Positions 35,498 to 44,779 of a stretch of DNA of 64,000 bases are shown piece after piece. Where the stretch lies: NCBI GenBank assembly GCA_017417055.1, contig JAFPZX010000136.1:1-64000 (forward strand), read 5' to 3'. The notes below the pieces were generated by a model that was given only the letters and a program-made list of their open reading frames with translations, searched no databases and was not told the DNA's origin. The stretch comes from Anaerolineaceae bacterium (GTDB lineage: Bacteria; Chloroflexota; Anaerolineae; Anaerolineales; Anaerolineaceae). The stretch's first letter is position 1. Each line of letters opens with the position of its first letter. Made by a program: the position numbers and the translations under genes.

Positions 35498-37240
35498 ATG
35501 AAAAAATATCTGCTCATTTTATTGTCCCTGCTGCTGATTGTTATCAATGCGTCCGCACAGGATACACATAACATCGTTGAGCGCAGCTACACGTTTTACG
35601 ATGGTAGTATCGACGACCCGCTGAACAAGCCCTTCCCGCTGTACTTTATGGACGGGGTCGATGATTTGCCCTATGTGGAACTGGAATCCTGGATGGAATT
35701 ACTGATCTTCATCAACCGGGAATGGCTCTCGGATCCCAATTATGATCTGATGTTCAATGCGGAAGGAACTGACGCTGCCTATGTTCGCGAAAACGAATAT
35801 CACCTGCAGTTCGATTTCAAAGAAAAGACCATCGAATTCGATGACTTCAATGCCTTTGTGCACAACTCTGATAATCGGTCTCTTCTGGACGTGCTGAGCG
35901 CAAGTGGATTCACGGATGCAGGGGAGTCCGAGCTCTTCCAGCGGAATCTGGATTTATCCTACGATCGGTATGGTGATGTGGTGAAGATCGACCTTGCCAG
36001 TTATCATATTCCCATGATCATGCAGGATGGAAAATATTATATGCCGCTGCAGACCATGAACGATTTGCTGATTTCCCCTGTTACCCGCGCTACGATCCTT
36101 TTCAATGGTGAAAACCTGATGTTGGTCAACCGTAACCTTTTGGGTACTGTCAAACGTGGCTTGACTGAGTTAGGTGAGTTATATTATGCGGCAGAGAAAA
36201 AAGAAATGAGTCCGCAGCTGGCTGAATTCGGCTATTGGGAGCTGTGTTTTGTTCTGGATAATCTTTACGGGCTCAAAGATGCTCATGAAATCAAATATTT
36301 TGACCAGTTCTTCTATCAGATGGGATTTGATGAACAGTTCAAAACTGCGACGGCTGAAGAGGCCGATGAGTTGCTCTACAAAATCATCGATTTCTATCTG
36401 GATGACCTCCATTCGAAATTTATCGACTATTCCTACCGCGTCGGACCGAAGGAAGTGAGCTGGACAACCGGTCCCGCAACTCGTAAATTTGATGAATTCG
36501 TCAGCCTTTATGGAAATGCCCGTGAACCATTTTATGATGAGGGATACTTTGAAAAAGTCAATTATGAACCTTTCGTTTATTCAGAAACGGGCAATACCGC
36601 TTATCTGACCTTTGACTCCTTCATCTGTACAAATGCCTCAGCATACTATGACGCGCCTGATCTTGACAGCCTGCCCAGGGATACGGTTGGTCTTGTTATT
36701 TACGCGCATCAGGCAATATACCGCAAGGACAGTCCGATTGAAAATGTCGTCATTGACCTTTCCAACAACACCGGAGGAGATGTTGACGCGGCAATTTTCC
36801 TGATGAGCTGGCTTCTCGGCGATGCGCCGTTCAGCGTTAAAGATACCTTTACCGGTGCGCTTTCCACAGCTACCTATCGGGCGGATGTCAACCTTGACAG
36901 AAAATTCAACAGCGGCGATGTGCTGGATGATAAGAACATTTATGTGCTGATCTCCCCGGTCAGCTTCTCCTGCGGAAATCTGGTTCCGGCGGCACTGAAA
37001 GCTTCGGATAAAGTGACGATTCTCGGGCGGACATCCGGCGGCGGCAGCTGCGTCGTCCAGCCGCTTTCCACGGCCTGGGGGACCTTCTTCCAAATTTCAG
37101 GCTCATCACGTATGTCTTTCCTCAAGAATGGCTCGTTTTATGATATCGACACCGGCGTTTCCCCGGATTTTACCATCACTCAGCCACGGAAGTTCTATGA
37201 CCACGAAGCTCTGACGGAGTATATCAATAATTTGTATTAG
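35498..37240 (+). CDS. Secreted S41-family peptidase (C-terminal processing protease type)
   Basis: 580 residues from ATG 35498 (GGAGGT upstream; an ATG at 35486 lies inside that site). Signal peptide ends near ASAQD at about residue 21. The N-terminal half is unrecognised. The C-terminal S41 domain shows VIDLSNNTGGDVDAAIFLMS, then SPVSFSCGNLVPAALK with the presumed nucleophile Ser near residue 490, and GRTSGGGSCVV. The SFSCGN form is that of a secreted subgroup found in anaerobic Firmicutes-like gene sets. It probably cleaves exported or envelope proteins. Confidence 0.85.
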   Translation: MKKYLLILLSLLLIVINASAQDTHNIVERSYTFYDGSIDDPLNKPFPLYFMDGVDDLPYVELESWMELLIFINREWLSDPNYDLMFNAEGTDAAYVRENEYHLQFDFKEKTIEFDDFNAFVHNSDNRSLLDVLSASGFTDAGESELFQRNLDLSYDRYGDVVKIDLASYHIPMIMQDGKYYMPLQTMNDLLISPVTRATILFNGENLMLVNRNLLGTVKRGLTELGELYYAAEKKEMSPQLAEFGYWELCFVLDNLYGLKDAHEIKYFDQFFYQMGFDEQFKTATAEEADELLYKIIDFYLDDLHSKFIDYSYRVGPKEVSWTTGPATRKFDEFVSLYGNAREPFYDEGYFEKVNYEPFVYSETGNTAYLTFDSFICTNASAYYDAPDLDSLPRDTVGLVIYAHQAIYRKDSPIENVVIDLSNNTGGDVDAAIFLMSWLLGDAPFSVKDTFTGALSTATYRADVNLDRKFNSGDVLDDKNIYVLISPVSFSCGNLVPAALKASDKVTILGRTSGGGSCVVQPLSTAWGTFFQISGSSRMSFLKNGSFYDIDTGVSPDFTITQPRKFYDHEALTEYINNLY

Positions 37241-37372
37241 GAGTCAGGTGTTAGGGAATAGTGGTTTGTGTCCGGCTGCCAGACACCAGCCGCCAGTCAC
37301 CAATGACAGGTTACTAACTACGAATCACTATCCCTTATATCCTATCCCCTATCCCCCAAATATGATAAAATA
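37241..37372. repeat. Heptanucleotide tandem repeat (STRR) 5
   Basis: Several period-7 runs: ACACCAG, CCGCCAG, TCACCAA; then CTATCCC, TTATATC, CTATCCC, CTATCCC. It fills the space between the S41 peptidase stop and the acyl carrier protein promoter. Confidence 0.8.
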
Positions 37373-37408
37373 AAAGCCAAACGCATCAATATTGAACCGG
37401 AGGAAATT

Positions 37409-37636
37409 ATGGATTCAGTTTTTGAAAAAGTAAAAAGTGTTATTTGCGATGTTCTGAAAATTGACGGCGCTAACATCACGCCGGAAACCCGCTTTATTGA
37501 AGATCTGAAGGCTGATTCGATGGATCAGTTCTTCCTCATCGACGGTTTCAGCGAAAAGTTCAACGTCACCATCTCTGATGATGATGCTACCGGCATCAAA
37601 ACCGTCGGCGATGTCGTGAAACTCCTTTCCAAATAA
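37409..37636 (+). CDS. acpP: Acyl carrier protein
   Basis: 75 residues, acidic, four-helix ACP. It carries acyl chains on 4'-phosphopantetheine attached to the Ser of ADSMDQ (residue about 37; the usual form is DSLD). ITPETRFIEDLKADSMDQFF and the C-terminal TVGDVVKLL are characteristic. GGAGG precedes ATG 37409. No fatty-acid synthesis gene is adjacent, so assignment to bulk fatty-acid synthesis is inferred. Confidence 0.88.
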   Translation: MDSVFEKVKSVICDVLKIDGANITPETRFIEDLKADSMDQFFLIDGFSEKFNVTISDDDATGIKTVGDVVKLLSK

Positions 37637-37666
37637 GCGCAGAATCAAACGATCTGACACAAAAAT

Positions 37667-37724
37667 ATCAAAAGAGGCGGATCCCCGGGTTCTCCAATTC
37701 CCGATCCGCTTCTTTGATGTTTTT
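37667..37724 (+). terminator. Rho-independent terminator of the acyl carrier protein gene
   Basis: ATCAAAAGAGGCGGATC (37667-37683) pairs with GATCCGCTTCTTTGAT (37703-37718), followed by GTTTTTATT. A second hairpin (GGGGCTGTT/AACAGCCCC, 37742-37769) lies just after it, close to the stop of the convergent gene. Confidence 0.85.
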
Positions 37725-37777
37725 ATTACTTTATGAATAATGGGGCTGTTCATTATAGAAAACAGCCCCCGTAAATA

Positions 37778-40700
37778 TTATTGTTGTCCTTGCGGCAGGA
37801 CGAATTTGTTCACGCGGTTGTTTTCCGTATCGACCACCCAGATACTGCCATCTGGTCCCGTGGTGATACCGGTCGGCATGCTGAACTGATCAATATCGCC
37901 GCCGTTCCCGTTCCAGGTACGCACTAACTTCCCGGTCATGTCGTATTGATGGATCAGCCCGCCTTCCGGATCTGTGATGAAAATAGCATTGGAGGCAGCC
38001 GACCCGGTGATGTAGGGCTTATTATTCAGTGACTGCGTGTACCAGGCGTTCACGTCAAAGACCAGTGTCACACCGTCCTGCAGTCCCTTTCCGGAAACAT
38101 CAAACACCTGTACCCGCTGGTTCCAGGTATCGGCAACAGCCAGATGTTCATCATCCAGCAGTGCGATCCCGACCGGTTCATCCAGCTCGCCCATTCCCAT
38201 GCCGGAAACGCCGAATTTCCGCACAAAGCTGCCGTTTTCATCATAGACCATGATTCGTTTATAACCGGTATCACAAACATAAACGATATCATCCGAACTG
38301 ATGGCGATTGCACGCGGCCCATAGAAACTACCGCCCGGATTGTAGGGATCATTTGCGGTCCACTGGGTCAGGAAATTGCCGTCCCGGTCACATTTCACGA
38401 TCCGGTTGTTCCAGGTGTCGGCGATGTAAACATTTCCCTTGCTGTCGACCGCGACGCCCCAGGGTTCTGAGAAATTCATGTTAGCTGCGCTTTCCACCTT
38501 TCCGAGGAATGCGCCGTTTTTGTCAAAGATCTGCATGCGGTTATTGCCGGAATCCAGCACATAAACCCGTTCGCCGTCAGGTGAGACCGCCGCATTGCGG
38601 GGGCGCTGCAGTTCGCCATCTCCGGTACCAGACCGTCCGATTGAAAGGACCGGCTGCAATTGGGTGAATAAAGCCTCTTCATCGTCAACGCTGAAAGAAC
38701 TACCTTCGGTCAGCACCTGACCGTTCCCTACTGCCCAGATGCGGTTCATCAAATCTTTGTGGATATACATTACCATGCGTGAACTGGGCTCCCAGGTTTC
38801 CCTTGTCAGCGATTTTTTCCCGGTCACTTTGGCATATTCCGAGTAATCGCGATCCAGCCATATTTTGAAGAGCGCCGAACGCATCTGTGGATTGCTGACC
38901 GAGTTGAAAATCCGTTCAGGAGTCAGGTTGAAATAATCCTGATTCGGCCACCACAGGCGGATGTACTCATACCGGTAATAATTATCCTTGACGATCGGTT
39001 CCAGACGGGAATCTTTCGAAGTATTGGCTGTGATGACGTCATAATTGCGCAGGTCGCGCGTTGGGTTATCCTCCCCAAAGTATTTCTTATTTGTGTAATC
39101 CCGCAGGTACCACCAGAACGGATAATTCGTGTCGTTGTCATAGGCTACACCGATATTCTTTCCTAATCCGGTTTTCCTGCCGAGTTCTTCAATCATCTCA
39201 AAAGCTACCTTTGAGCCAGGTCCGCCATGCGCGTAAACCAGCAGCTCGTTGGCATAATCATAATTGATAAAACTGGAAACAAAGGCTGTACGGGTCTGCA
39301 AAACGATCAGCACGGTCATGACGCACAATGCAAGGGATCCCCAAACCACCCTGCCGCGCCATTTTTTCCAGAAATGCCGCATCATCAGGATGCCTGAAGC
39401 AAGGAATATCAGAACTGTCACAAGTCGGAAGGTTGCACGCAGCTGTTCCAGGTCCTTCCCCATGAATGGCTGCGGAACACTGTTAAAGACGGTGATCAGT
39501 CCGCAGCCGCCGAAGACCGTGATGACCAGTCCGAGAAAGCCAAGCCATCCATCTTTGGAAAATAGCTTTTTCCAGGGCAGTACTTCGATCAGATATCCCA
39601 ATCCCCAGGAGGCGGAAAGTGCCAGCGGGATGGCAATATGCACTGTAAGCCAGGGCATTTTTTCGCCGGCTATTGAATATGCCGCGAGCGAGGAGAGTCC
39701 CCAATAAATCAGGAAGAGCAGCACCGGCAGTTTTTTGTTTTGAATAACCGGTACAACTTCAACATCTATCTCTTCTGCAGGCGTTTCCGCATCCGGCACA
39801 TCGATTGTACTATCTTCACCGGGTGCTGTTTCACTTGTGCCCTCTCCGGCTTCAGCAGACTCTTTCGGTGGCAGTTCTTCCGAATCGGAGCGTTCTTCCG
39901 ATATGGGCGAAACCTCATAAGTCAAGTCATTGTCATTTTCAGGCAAATCCGGATTCTCACCGGCTGCTTCCTCATCAGCAATGACGATCACTTCATCTTT
40001 CGGCTCAAAGGAAAGCATATCGCCCGGAACCGTCCAGAATTTCCGTTTTGTAATGGCGATTACCAGCGCAAGAATTGTCCCTGCAATGGCCGCAAATTCA
40101 TAGACCGGCAGCTGGATCAGCGCGTAATAGTAAATCGGCTGTCCGCCTCGCTGGACAGACTGCTGCGAAAGCCAGTAGCCCAGACCGCCGATGATGCCGG
40201 TGAAGAATCCATGAATATTGGTAAAAACAGTGGTATAGAAAAAGACAAAAATCAGGTAAAATGCCGCGGCGCTTTTCAAAAAGACCGACCGGTTCCACCA
40301 GATCCCGATCGCGAAAGAAAGCGCCACCAGGATCACCAGAACGATCCCCGTATGAAGGATCCCGGATGTGCTGTAATCAAGCGGATCCCAGCCGATCAGG
40401 TGAACCGGGAAGGCCGTCAGCTGCGGCAGGATCAGCGCCCCGAGAAACACGATGAGATTGAAAGAAGGAGAGGTGCGTATTACTTTCCAGCCCAGCGCGT
40501 GAACTGTATAAATGATCCACCATACAATCATCAGAAGTCCGATTCCGCCGAGTACCAGTGACAGCAGCGGCAGAGATGCCTCATCACTTTTCAAAAGCAT
40601 CCATGCTAAAACCGCGCCAAGCAGGAAAAGCAGCCCGCCAAGGAAATAACTTGCTGAATTCGAGCGTGTTTTCGTGCTCTTCCATGGCATTTTCCAAAGC

Positions 40701-41332
40701 TCCCGAAGAAAAAGAAATCCGCAGAACAGCAGCAGCTGCGCGCAGTAAAAATAAGCCACTTCTTTTGTGGTGAACTGCAGCGCTGTTGTTACCGCTAAAA
40801 TATAGAGCGCTTTATTGTCCCGCTTTTCGTAGTAACGGTAAAAAGCGTAAAAGGTCAAAACCGCAAAGAGCTCAATAAAAGCCTCGTTGCGCGTGTAGCG
40901 TCCGTAGTAGAGTATGTAAGGCGATACCAGGAAAAACAACCCGCCCAACAACGTGCCGACCCTGCCAAGATATCTGCGGAAGGCGAAAAGAACAAAAATC
41001 ACAGCCGCAAGGCTGAAGGCTGCCGCGGGCACCCGGGATGAAAAGTCACTGTCTCCAAAGATAAAATAAGAGAGTGCCAGCATATGGAACTGGAATGGCC
41101 CGTGGGTGACCGGGTTGTGAGCGTATCCGTTCCCCTGATACAAGCTGTAAGCGGGCGTAACATGATTGATCTCGTCATGCGACATCACACGGGCGCCGAT
41201 CAGGATAAACCGGCTGAGCACCGCGAGAATTATGATGACCGTGAGAATCAGTTTCTCCCATGAAAAAAGCGGAAATGCTTTCATCACCGGTTTTTCAAGC
41301 CACGCGATTTTTGTATTAGTTTCTTCTTTCAT
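37778..41332 (-). CDS. Agl23/TIGR03663-type membrane glycosyltransferase with C-terminal NHL propeller
   Basis: 1184 residues. The N-terminal half has a GT-C fold: a first helix, the catalytic-loop region MSHDEINHVTPAY with the Asp-Glu pair in the first extracellular loop, and a dozen or more membrane helices to about residue 680. An acidic insert (about 445-535, rich in Glu, Asp and Pro) interrupts it. The last ~300 residues are NHL repeats, e.g. GELQRPRNAAVSPDGERVYV, EPWGVAVDSKGNVYIADTW and DEPVGIALLDDEHLAVADTW. The family is known from Chloroflexota and archaea. Probable polyprenyl-phosphate-sugar dependent protein or glycan glycosylation outside the cell; acceptor unknown. Confidence 0.88.
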   Translation of the reverse strand: MKEETNTKIAWLEKPVMKAFPLFSWEKLILTVIIILAVLSRFILIGARVMSHDEINHVTPAYSLYQGNGYAHNPVTHGPFQFHMLALSYFIFGDSDFSSRVPAAAFSLAAVIFVLFAFRRYLGRVGTLLGGLFFLVSPYILYYGRYTRNEAFIELFAVLTFYAFYRYYEKRDNKALYILAVTTALQFTTKEVAYFYCAQLLLFCGFLFLRELWKMPWKSTKTRSNSASYFLGGLLFLLGAVLAWMLLKSDEASLPLLSLVLGGIGLLMIVWWIIYTVHALGWKVIRTSPSFNLIVFLGALILPQLTAFPVHLIGWDPLDYSTSGILHTGIVLVILVALSFAIGIWWNRSVFLKSAAAFYLIFVFFYTTVFTNIHGFFTGIIGGLGYWLSQQSVQRGGQPIYYYALIQLPVYEFAAIAGTILALVIAITKRKFWTVPGDMLSFEPKDEVIVIADEEAAGENPDLPENDNDLTYEVSPISEERSDSEELPPKESAEAGEGTSETAPGEDSTIDVPDAETPAEEIDVEVVPVIQNKKLPVLLFLIYWGLSSLAAYSIAGEKMPWLTVHIAIPLALSASWGLGYLIEVLPWKKLFSKDGWLGFLGLVITVFGGCGLITVFNSVPQPFMGKDLEQLRATFRLVTVLIFLASGILMMRHFWKKWRGRVVWGSLALCVMTVLIVLQTRTAFVSSFINYDYANELLVYAHGGPGSKVAFEMIEELGRKTGLGKNIGVAYDNDTNYPFWWYLRDYTNKKYFGEDNPTRDLRNYDVITANTSKDSRLEPIVKDNYYRYEYIRLWWPNQDYFNLTPERIFNSVSNPQMRSALFKIWLDRDYSEYAKVTGKKSLTRETWEPSSRMVMYIHKDLMNRIWAVGNGQVLTEGSSFSVDDEEALFTQLQPVLSIGRSGTGDGELQRPRNAAVSPDGERVYVLDSGNNRMQIFDKNGAFLGKVESAANMNFSEPWGVAVDSKGNVYIADTWNNRIVKCDRDGNFLTQWTANDPYNPGGSFYGPRAIAISSDDIVYVCDTGYKRIMVYDENGSFVRKFGVSGMGMGELDEPVGIALLDDEHLAVADTWNQRVQVFDVSGKGLQDGVTLVFDVNAWYTQSLNNKPYITGSAASNAIFITDPEGGLIHQYDMTGKLVRTWNGNGGDIDQFSMPTGITTGPDGSIWVVDTENNRVNKFVLPQGQQ

Positions 41333-41393
41333 ATTTTGATTTTATTCCTATTCTAAAAAAGGTTGCATTGGTTTATCCGTGAAGCCGCCAATT

Positions 41394-41432
41394 CTGATTC
41401 CTGAAACCTAAAATCTGACACCTGATCCCTAA
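41394..41432. repeat. Heptanucleotide tandem repeat (STRR) 6
   Basis: CTGATTC, CTGAAAC, CTAAAAT, CTGACAC, CTGATCC, CTAATTG: period 7 with a CTGA/CTAA core. It overlaps the final codons of the serine hydrolase gene. Confidence 0.75.
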
Positions 41433-42907
41433 TTGCTTTGATTAAAGTACTGATACACCGCATTGGAAATCTGCGACGCCATCAGGTTCGTCGGGTCAAA
41501 CACCAGCTGATCCGGGTGATAGAAAAACATCACAAAGACATAGGTTGCCTTCGGTGAATAAACGATTCCGGCGTCGCTGATGTTATGGATCAGCCCGTCC
41601 CGTTCCAAAATCCACCCGTGTTTGTGAGCAACACGGACCGTTTCCGGAATACCTGCTTCCAACAGGACTGCGGTTTTGTTTTTGGAAAGCTCCTCGATCA
41701 TTGTGGTGCATTCCTGCTGCGTCAGCCTGTCGCCGTAATAGGCTTTCAATGCACCGCCATTATAAATAGAGCACAGATACAGGTCATCAAGCATCATACC
41801 CATATCGATAGGGGTGGTCTGGTTGTAGGCATCCGGATCGGTGTTGACATCTGTGCGGGAATTGGCTGTGGTACTGTGCCTCGTCAACAGCGGAGCACCA
41901 ACATAAAACAAGCCGCCCAAAAAGGTATTGGTATACCCCATATTCCGCAAATCTTCCGTAAAGAGATTTGGCGCCATGTTTCCGCTGATTGCCTGCAGCA
42001 GTTCATCCGCCGGTGAGTTTTCGGAGATTTCGATCATCAGCTCCAGACTGCGCTGCATGGAATCCGGAAGCGGCAGGTCCCGATTGGCGAAGGTGTAAAT
42101 CATGATCGGTACCTTGATTGTGGATGCTGCGGTGAAAGAGACACCTGTCGGGATGCTCTGCAAATCCGAAAACGCGAGACTGATCTCATTCCGGCGGTCA
42201 ACATCCAAAATGTAAAACTCGGCAACCCCATCGAACTCGTTTTGCTGGAGAATTTGGCGGATCATGTATTCCAGGCTCATTGAAGAGGCCTGCGGCGGAG
42301 CGGTTCGGTTATAAGGCAGAGAAACACGTCGTTCTGTCGCGGAGCGCAGAGCCTGCTGGACCAGTATGATCGAACGGTTGAGATCTAGTTCCCGGCCTGA
42401 TTCGCCTTGTGAAAAACCGACAGACCCCTGCACCGGGATTGGTGCTTTGGCCGTCTGGTCATAGCGCGGGACGATTTCATTGATCAGGTAATCCCGCAAA
42501 CGTTCTTCGGAAATTGTAGCTGAAAGCGGAACAGGCTGTGGTTTTGGCAGTGAATTCCAGATGTAATTCCAAAAATCCTCCCAGAATCCGCGCCGCGTAC
42601 GCTGAAGGTCTGCTGCGGCCAGCATAGTTTCCAGGTTCAGTGAAAAACCGATGGACGACGGGCTGACCTGAATCACCGAATCACCATAAACCATCTCAAT
42701 CGGAATACCATAAGCACGGATCAGACGCTCTGCCGCCTGGGTCGAATTCAACCCGCCGACAGGAATGTCACCGATAGTCAGATCCAATGGGTAATTGGAA
42801 CGCATCTGGCTGTAACGGATCAGCTGAAATCCGGTGAGCATAACAGCCAGAAAAATCAGTCCCAAAGAGACCCAGGAAAGTATTGCGATCGTATTGCTTC
42901 TTTTCAT
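41429..42907 (-). CDS. Class-A beta-lactamase-like serine hydrolase, membrane-anchored
   Basis: 492 residues. Membrane anchor at about 9-30, then a VanW/YoaR-like region (IGDIPVGGLNSTQAAERLI) to about 200. The C-terminal beta-lactamase2 domain holds the SxxK motif in AASTIKVPIM (Ser about 261), SEN at about 292 in place of SDN, and KHG (about 426) in place of KTG. All three are plausible active-site elements. It may be a beta-lactamase, a D,D-carboxypeptidase or an envelope esterase; the added N-terminal region argues against a simple resistance enzyme. 96 bases upstream of the glycosyltransferase and possibly in the same transcript. Confidence 0.82.
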   Translation of the reverse strand: MKRSNTIAILSWVSLGLIFLAVMLTGFQLIRYSQMRSNYPLDLTIGDIPVGGLNSTQAAERLIRAYGIPIEMVYGDSVIQVSPSSIGFSLNLETMLAAADLQRTRRGFWEDFWNYIWNSLPKPQPVPLSATISEERLRDYLINEIVPRYDQTAKAPIPVQGSVGFSQGESGRELDLNRSIILVQQALRSATERRVSLPYNRTAPPQASSMSLEYMIRQILQQNEFDGVAEFYILDVDRRNEISLAFSDLQSIPTGVSFTAASTIKVPIMIYTFANRDLPLPDSMQRSLELMIEISENSPADELLQAISGNMAPNLFTEDLRNMGYTNTFLGGLFYVGAPLLTRHSTTANSRTDVNTDPDAYNQTTPIDMGMMLDDLYLCSIYNGGALKAYYGDRLTQQECTTMIEELSKNKTAVLLEAGIPETVRVAHKHGWILERDGLIHNISDAGIVYSPKATYVFVMFFYHPDQLVFDPTNLMASQISNAVYQYFNQSN

Positions 42908-43003
42908 AATCAGATATTGTGACCAAACGTCACGTCATAAAAAATACTAAATAATTGTACCATTCAGAGTATAAAAAATATAATTTTGTTTGCAGAATTG
43001 ACA

Positions 43004-43032
43004 TTTTACAAATTGTAAAAATACATTATAAT
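43004..43032 (+). promoter_or_regulatory. Promoter with perfect palindrome before the recombinase-like gene
   Basis: TTTTACAA-A-TTGTAAAA (43004-43020) is a perfect inverted repeat. It overlaps the proposed -35 TTTACA (43005-43010) and lies just upstream of TATAAT (43027-43032), with a 16-base gap. The placement is that of an operator. Confidence 0.6.
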
Positions 43033-43138
43033 AAAAAATGTCAGACAATACCGGACAAACAAAACATTTTGCTATTATTTTTTCTCATTCATGTCCGGTG
43101 GCTCAGCTGATAATCAAATATATGAGAAAGGACGGTAT

Positions 43139-44065
43139 ATGTACGATAGCAGCACAGCCTCAAACCAGTTTATTAATGCCGAGTCAACTTTTCCTGTCGC
43201 CATCCGTGCCTGGGAAGGATACCTGATCGATCAAAACAAATCGATTTACACCATCAAGGCATTCCGTGGGGATATAAAACTGCTGGCATCTTATTTTTCG
43301 CCGGACAAAACAATTGGTTCCGTTACCACAAAGGATATCACCAATTTTTTGGATTGGATGAACAACGAACGCAAAGTTCCCTGCAGTCCAAAAACGAACT
43401 CTCGTCGTATCACTTCGATCAAGTCGTTTTTTAAATGGCTGAACACCTTTGGAATCATCGAACAGGATCCCGCAGCGGCCATTGATCAAAAACCTGTTGC
43501 TTCTCCGATTCCGGAGATTTTGACCAAAGAAGAAGTTGATTCGGTAATGACTGCCGCGAACGTCTACCGGACACAGAAAAAACCGGATGCGCGGAATCTG
43601 CTTCTCCTCCAACTGCTCCTTTCCACCGGAATCAAAAAGAGCGAAACGTTGGGCATCTCCAAAAACCATATTGATCGGGAAGATCCGGAAGCCCCAAAAC
43701 TTCACGTCCGCTATGCAAATTCGGGGAACCGCGCGAAGGAACGGATCATTGACCTGCCTGCTTCCTGGCTGGCGGTTTTAGATGAATACGTAGAACAGTA
43801 TCGCCCGATGGATATGCTTTTCCCCTGGTCTCCACGCAGGCTGGAATATCTCCTTGAAGATATCGGCAAAGATGCCGGATTGACCAAACATCTCTCGTTT
43901 GCCATGTGCCGCTGGACATGTTTTGTCAAGGATTACGTTGAAGGCGTTCCATTGGAAGTGATCCGCAGCAAAATGGGCGTCTCCCAGGTTCAATGGAGAG
44001 AAATCTTCAACAAAATCAAAGTTCTGGCCGACACCTATACCGGAAAAGCGGAACAGGCAGCCTGA
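43139..44065 (+). CDS. Tyrosine-recombinase (Xer-like) homologue with lost catalytic residues
   Basis: 308 residues from ATG 43139 (AAAGGA upstream). The N-terminal SAM-like DNA-binding domain is at about 17-110 and the catalytic-type domain at about 125-300. Aligned by motif: TGIKKSE (163-169) puts Lys166 at the first catalytic Arg; Lys200 is kept; AMCRWT puts Ala255 at the first His and keeps Arg258; MGV puts Val281 at the LGH histidine; and EIFNKI puts Phe290 at the Tyr nucleophile. With no Tyr it cannot form the covalent DNA intermediate. A DNA-binding or regulatory role is inferred. Own promoter with palindrome and own terminator. Confidence 0.8.
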   Translation: MYDSSTASNQFINAESTFPVAIRAWEGYLIDQNKSIYTIKAFRGDIKLLASYFSPDKTIGSVTTKDITNFLDWMNNERKVPCSPKTNSRRITSIKSFFKWLNTFGIIEQDPAAAIDQKPVASPIPEILTKEEVDSVMTAANVYRTQKKPDARNLLLLQLLLSTGIKKSETLGISKNHIDREDPEAPKLHVRYANSGNRAKERIIDLPASWLAVLDEYVEQYRPMDMLFPWSPRRLEYLLEDIGKDAGLTKHLSFAMCRWTCFVKDYVEGVPLEVIRSKMGVSQVQWREIFNKIKVLADTYTGKAEQAA

Positions 44066-44076
44066 ATTCACGAATA

Positions 44077-44116
44077 ACGGGACATTGGACAGCACATCCG
44101 ATGTCCCGTTTTTTTT
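44077..44116 (+). terminator. Rho-independent terminator of the recombinase-like gene
   Basis: ACGGGACAT (44077-44085) and ATGTCCCGT (44101-44109) with a run of T to 44116. Confidence 0.9.
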
Positions 44117-44132
44117 GCATTTTGACAGAAAG

Positions 44133-44510
44133 CTAATCGAGGTAATGGCCCCGGCTCACAGCTTCTTTCAGTTTTTCAAACGAATCCTGACTGATGACGT
44201 GCTCGATTCGGCAGGCTTCCTTGACAGCGGTGGTCTCTTCCACACCCATTTTCATCAGAATCTGACTGAGAACAACATGACGTTCGTAAATGGTCTCGGC
44301 AATTTTCCTCCCCTCGTCTGTCAGATCGATTTCATGACTTTCGTTTATCGTTATCAGATTATCTTCTTTCAATTTTTTCATCGCGATACTGACGCTGGGC
44401 TTGGAAAAATTCATCTCACGCGCAATATCAATTGAACGAACAGATCCTTTTTTTCGCTTTAAAACCAGGATCATTTCCAGATAATCTTCAGCAGATTCAA
44501 GAATTTTCAT
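44133..44510 (-). CDS. Metal-dependent transcriptional regulator, DtxR/MntR family
   Basis: 125 residues from ATG 44510 with AAAGGTGG 8 bases upstream; an in-frame GTG at 44522 overlaps that site. Winged helix (about 6-62): ESAEDYLEMILVL, VRSIDIAREMNFSKPSVSIA, MKKLKEDNLITI. The dimer and metal-binding region (about 65-125) has ERHVVLSQILMKMGV, EACRIEHVISQDSF with His and Glu ligands. It lacks the SH3-like third domain, so it is MntR-like rather than DtxR-like. Expected to sense Mn(II) or Fe(II). No metal transporter is adjacent. Confidence 0.88.
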   Translation of the reverse strand: MKILESAEDYLEMILVLKRKKGSVRSIDIAREMNFSKPSVSIAMKKLKEDNLITINESHEIDLTDEGRKIAETIYERHVVLSQILMKMGVEETTAVKEACRIEHVISQDSFEKLKEAVSRGHYLD

Positions 44511-44574
44511 AAGATTTACCACCTTTGCCGGAATAAACGCCGGTCTTTATTATTTTACATTGGTAACTGTTCAG

Positions 44575-44775
44575 AACTTGATTGACGCACATAGGGACAT
44601 GCACACTTTTTTCGGCTTCGCGACACAAAGTGCCGGTCCCCATGTGTTCCGTTCTGATATAGATACTTACATTGTTACTATTCAGAAGCGGGCAGCGTAC
44701 CACGCAGTGCAGTCCTTTTGTATTGGCAGAGCGGCAGCAAAAAGGCGGCCCCGGCGTGCTCTGTGCTGAACAGGT
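44575..44775. repeat. Two dispersed repeats upstream of the MntR-type gene
   Basis: 44580-44665 carries GGGACATGCACACTTTTTTC and CACAAAGTGCCGGTCCCC, akin to 31240-31320. 44700-44765 carries GCAGTGCAGTCCTTTTG and GCAAAAAGGCGG, the opposite orientation of the GTCTGCCTTTTTG element at 54372 and 59178. No open frame here is convincing. Confidence 0.55.
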
Positions 44776-44779
44776 ACAT

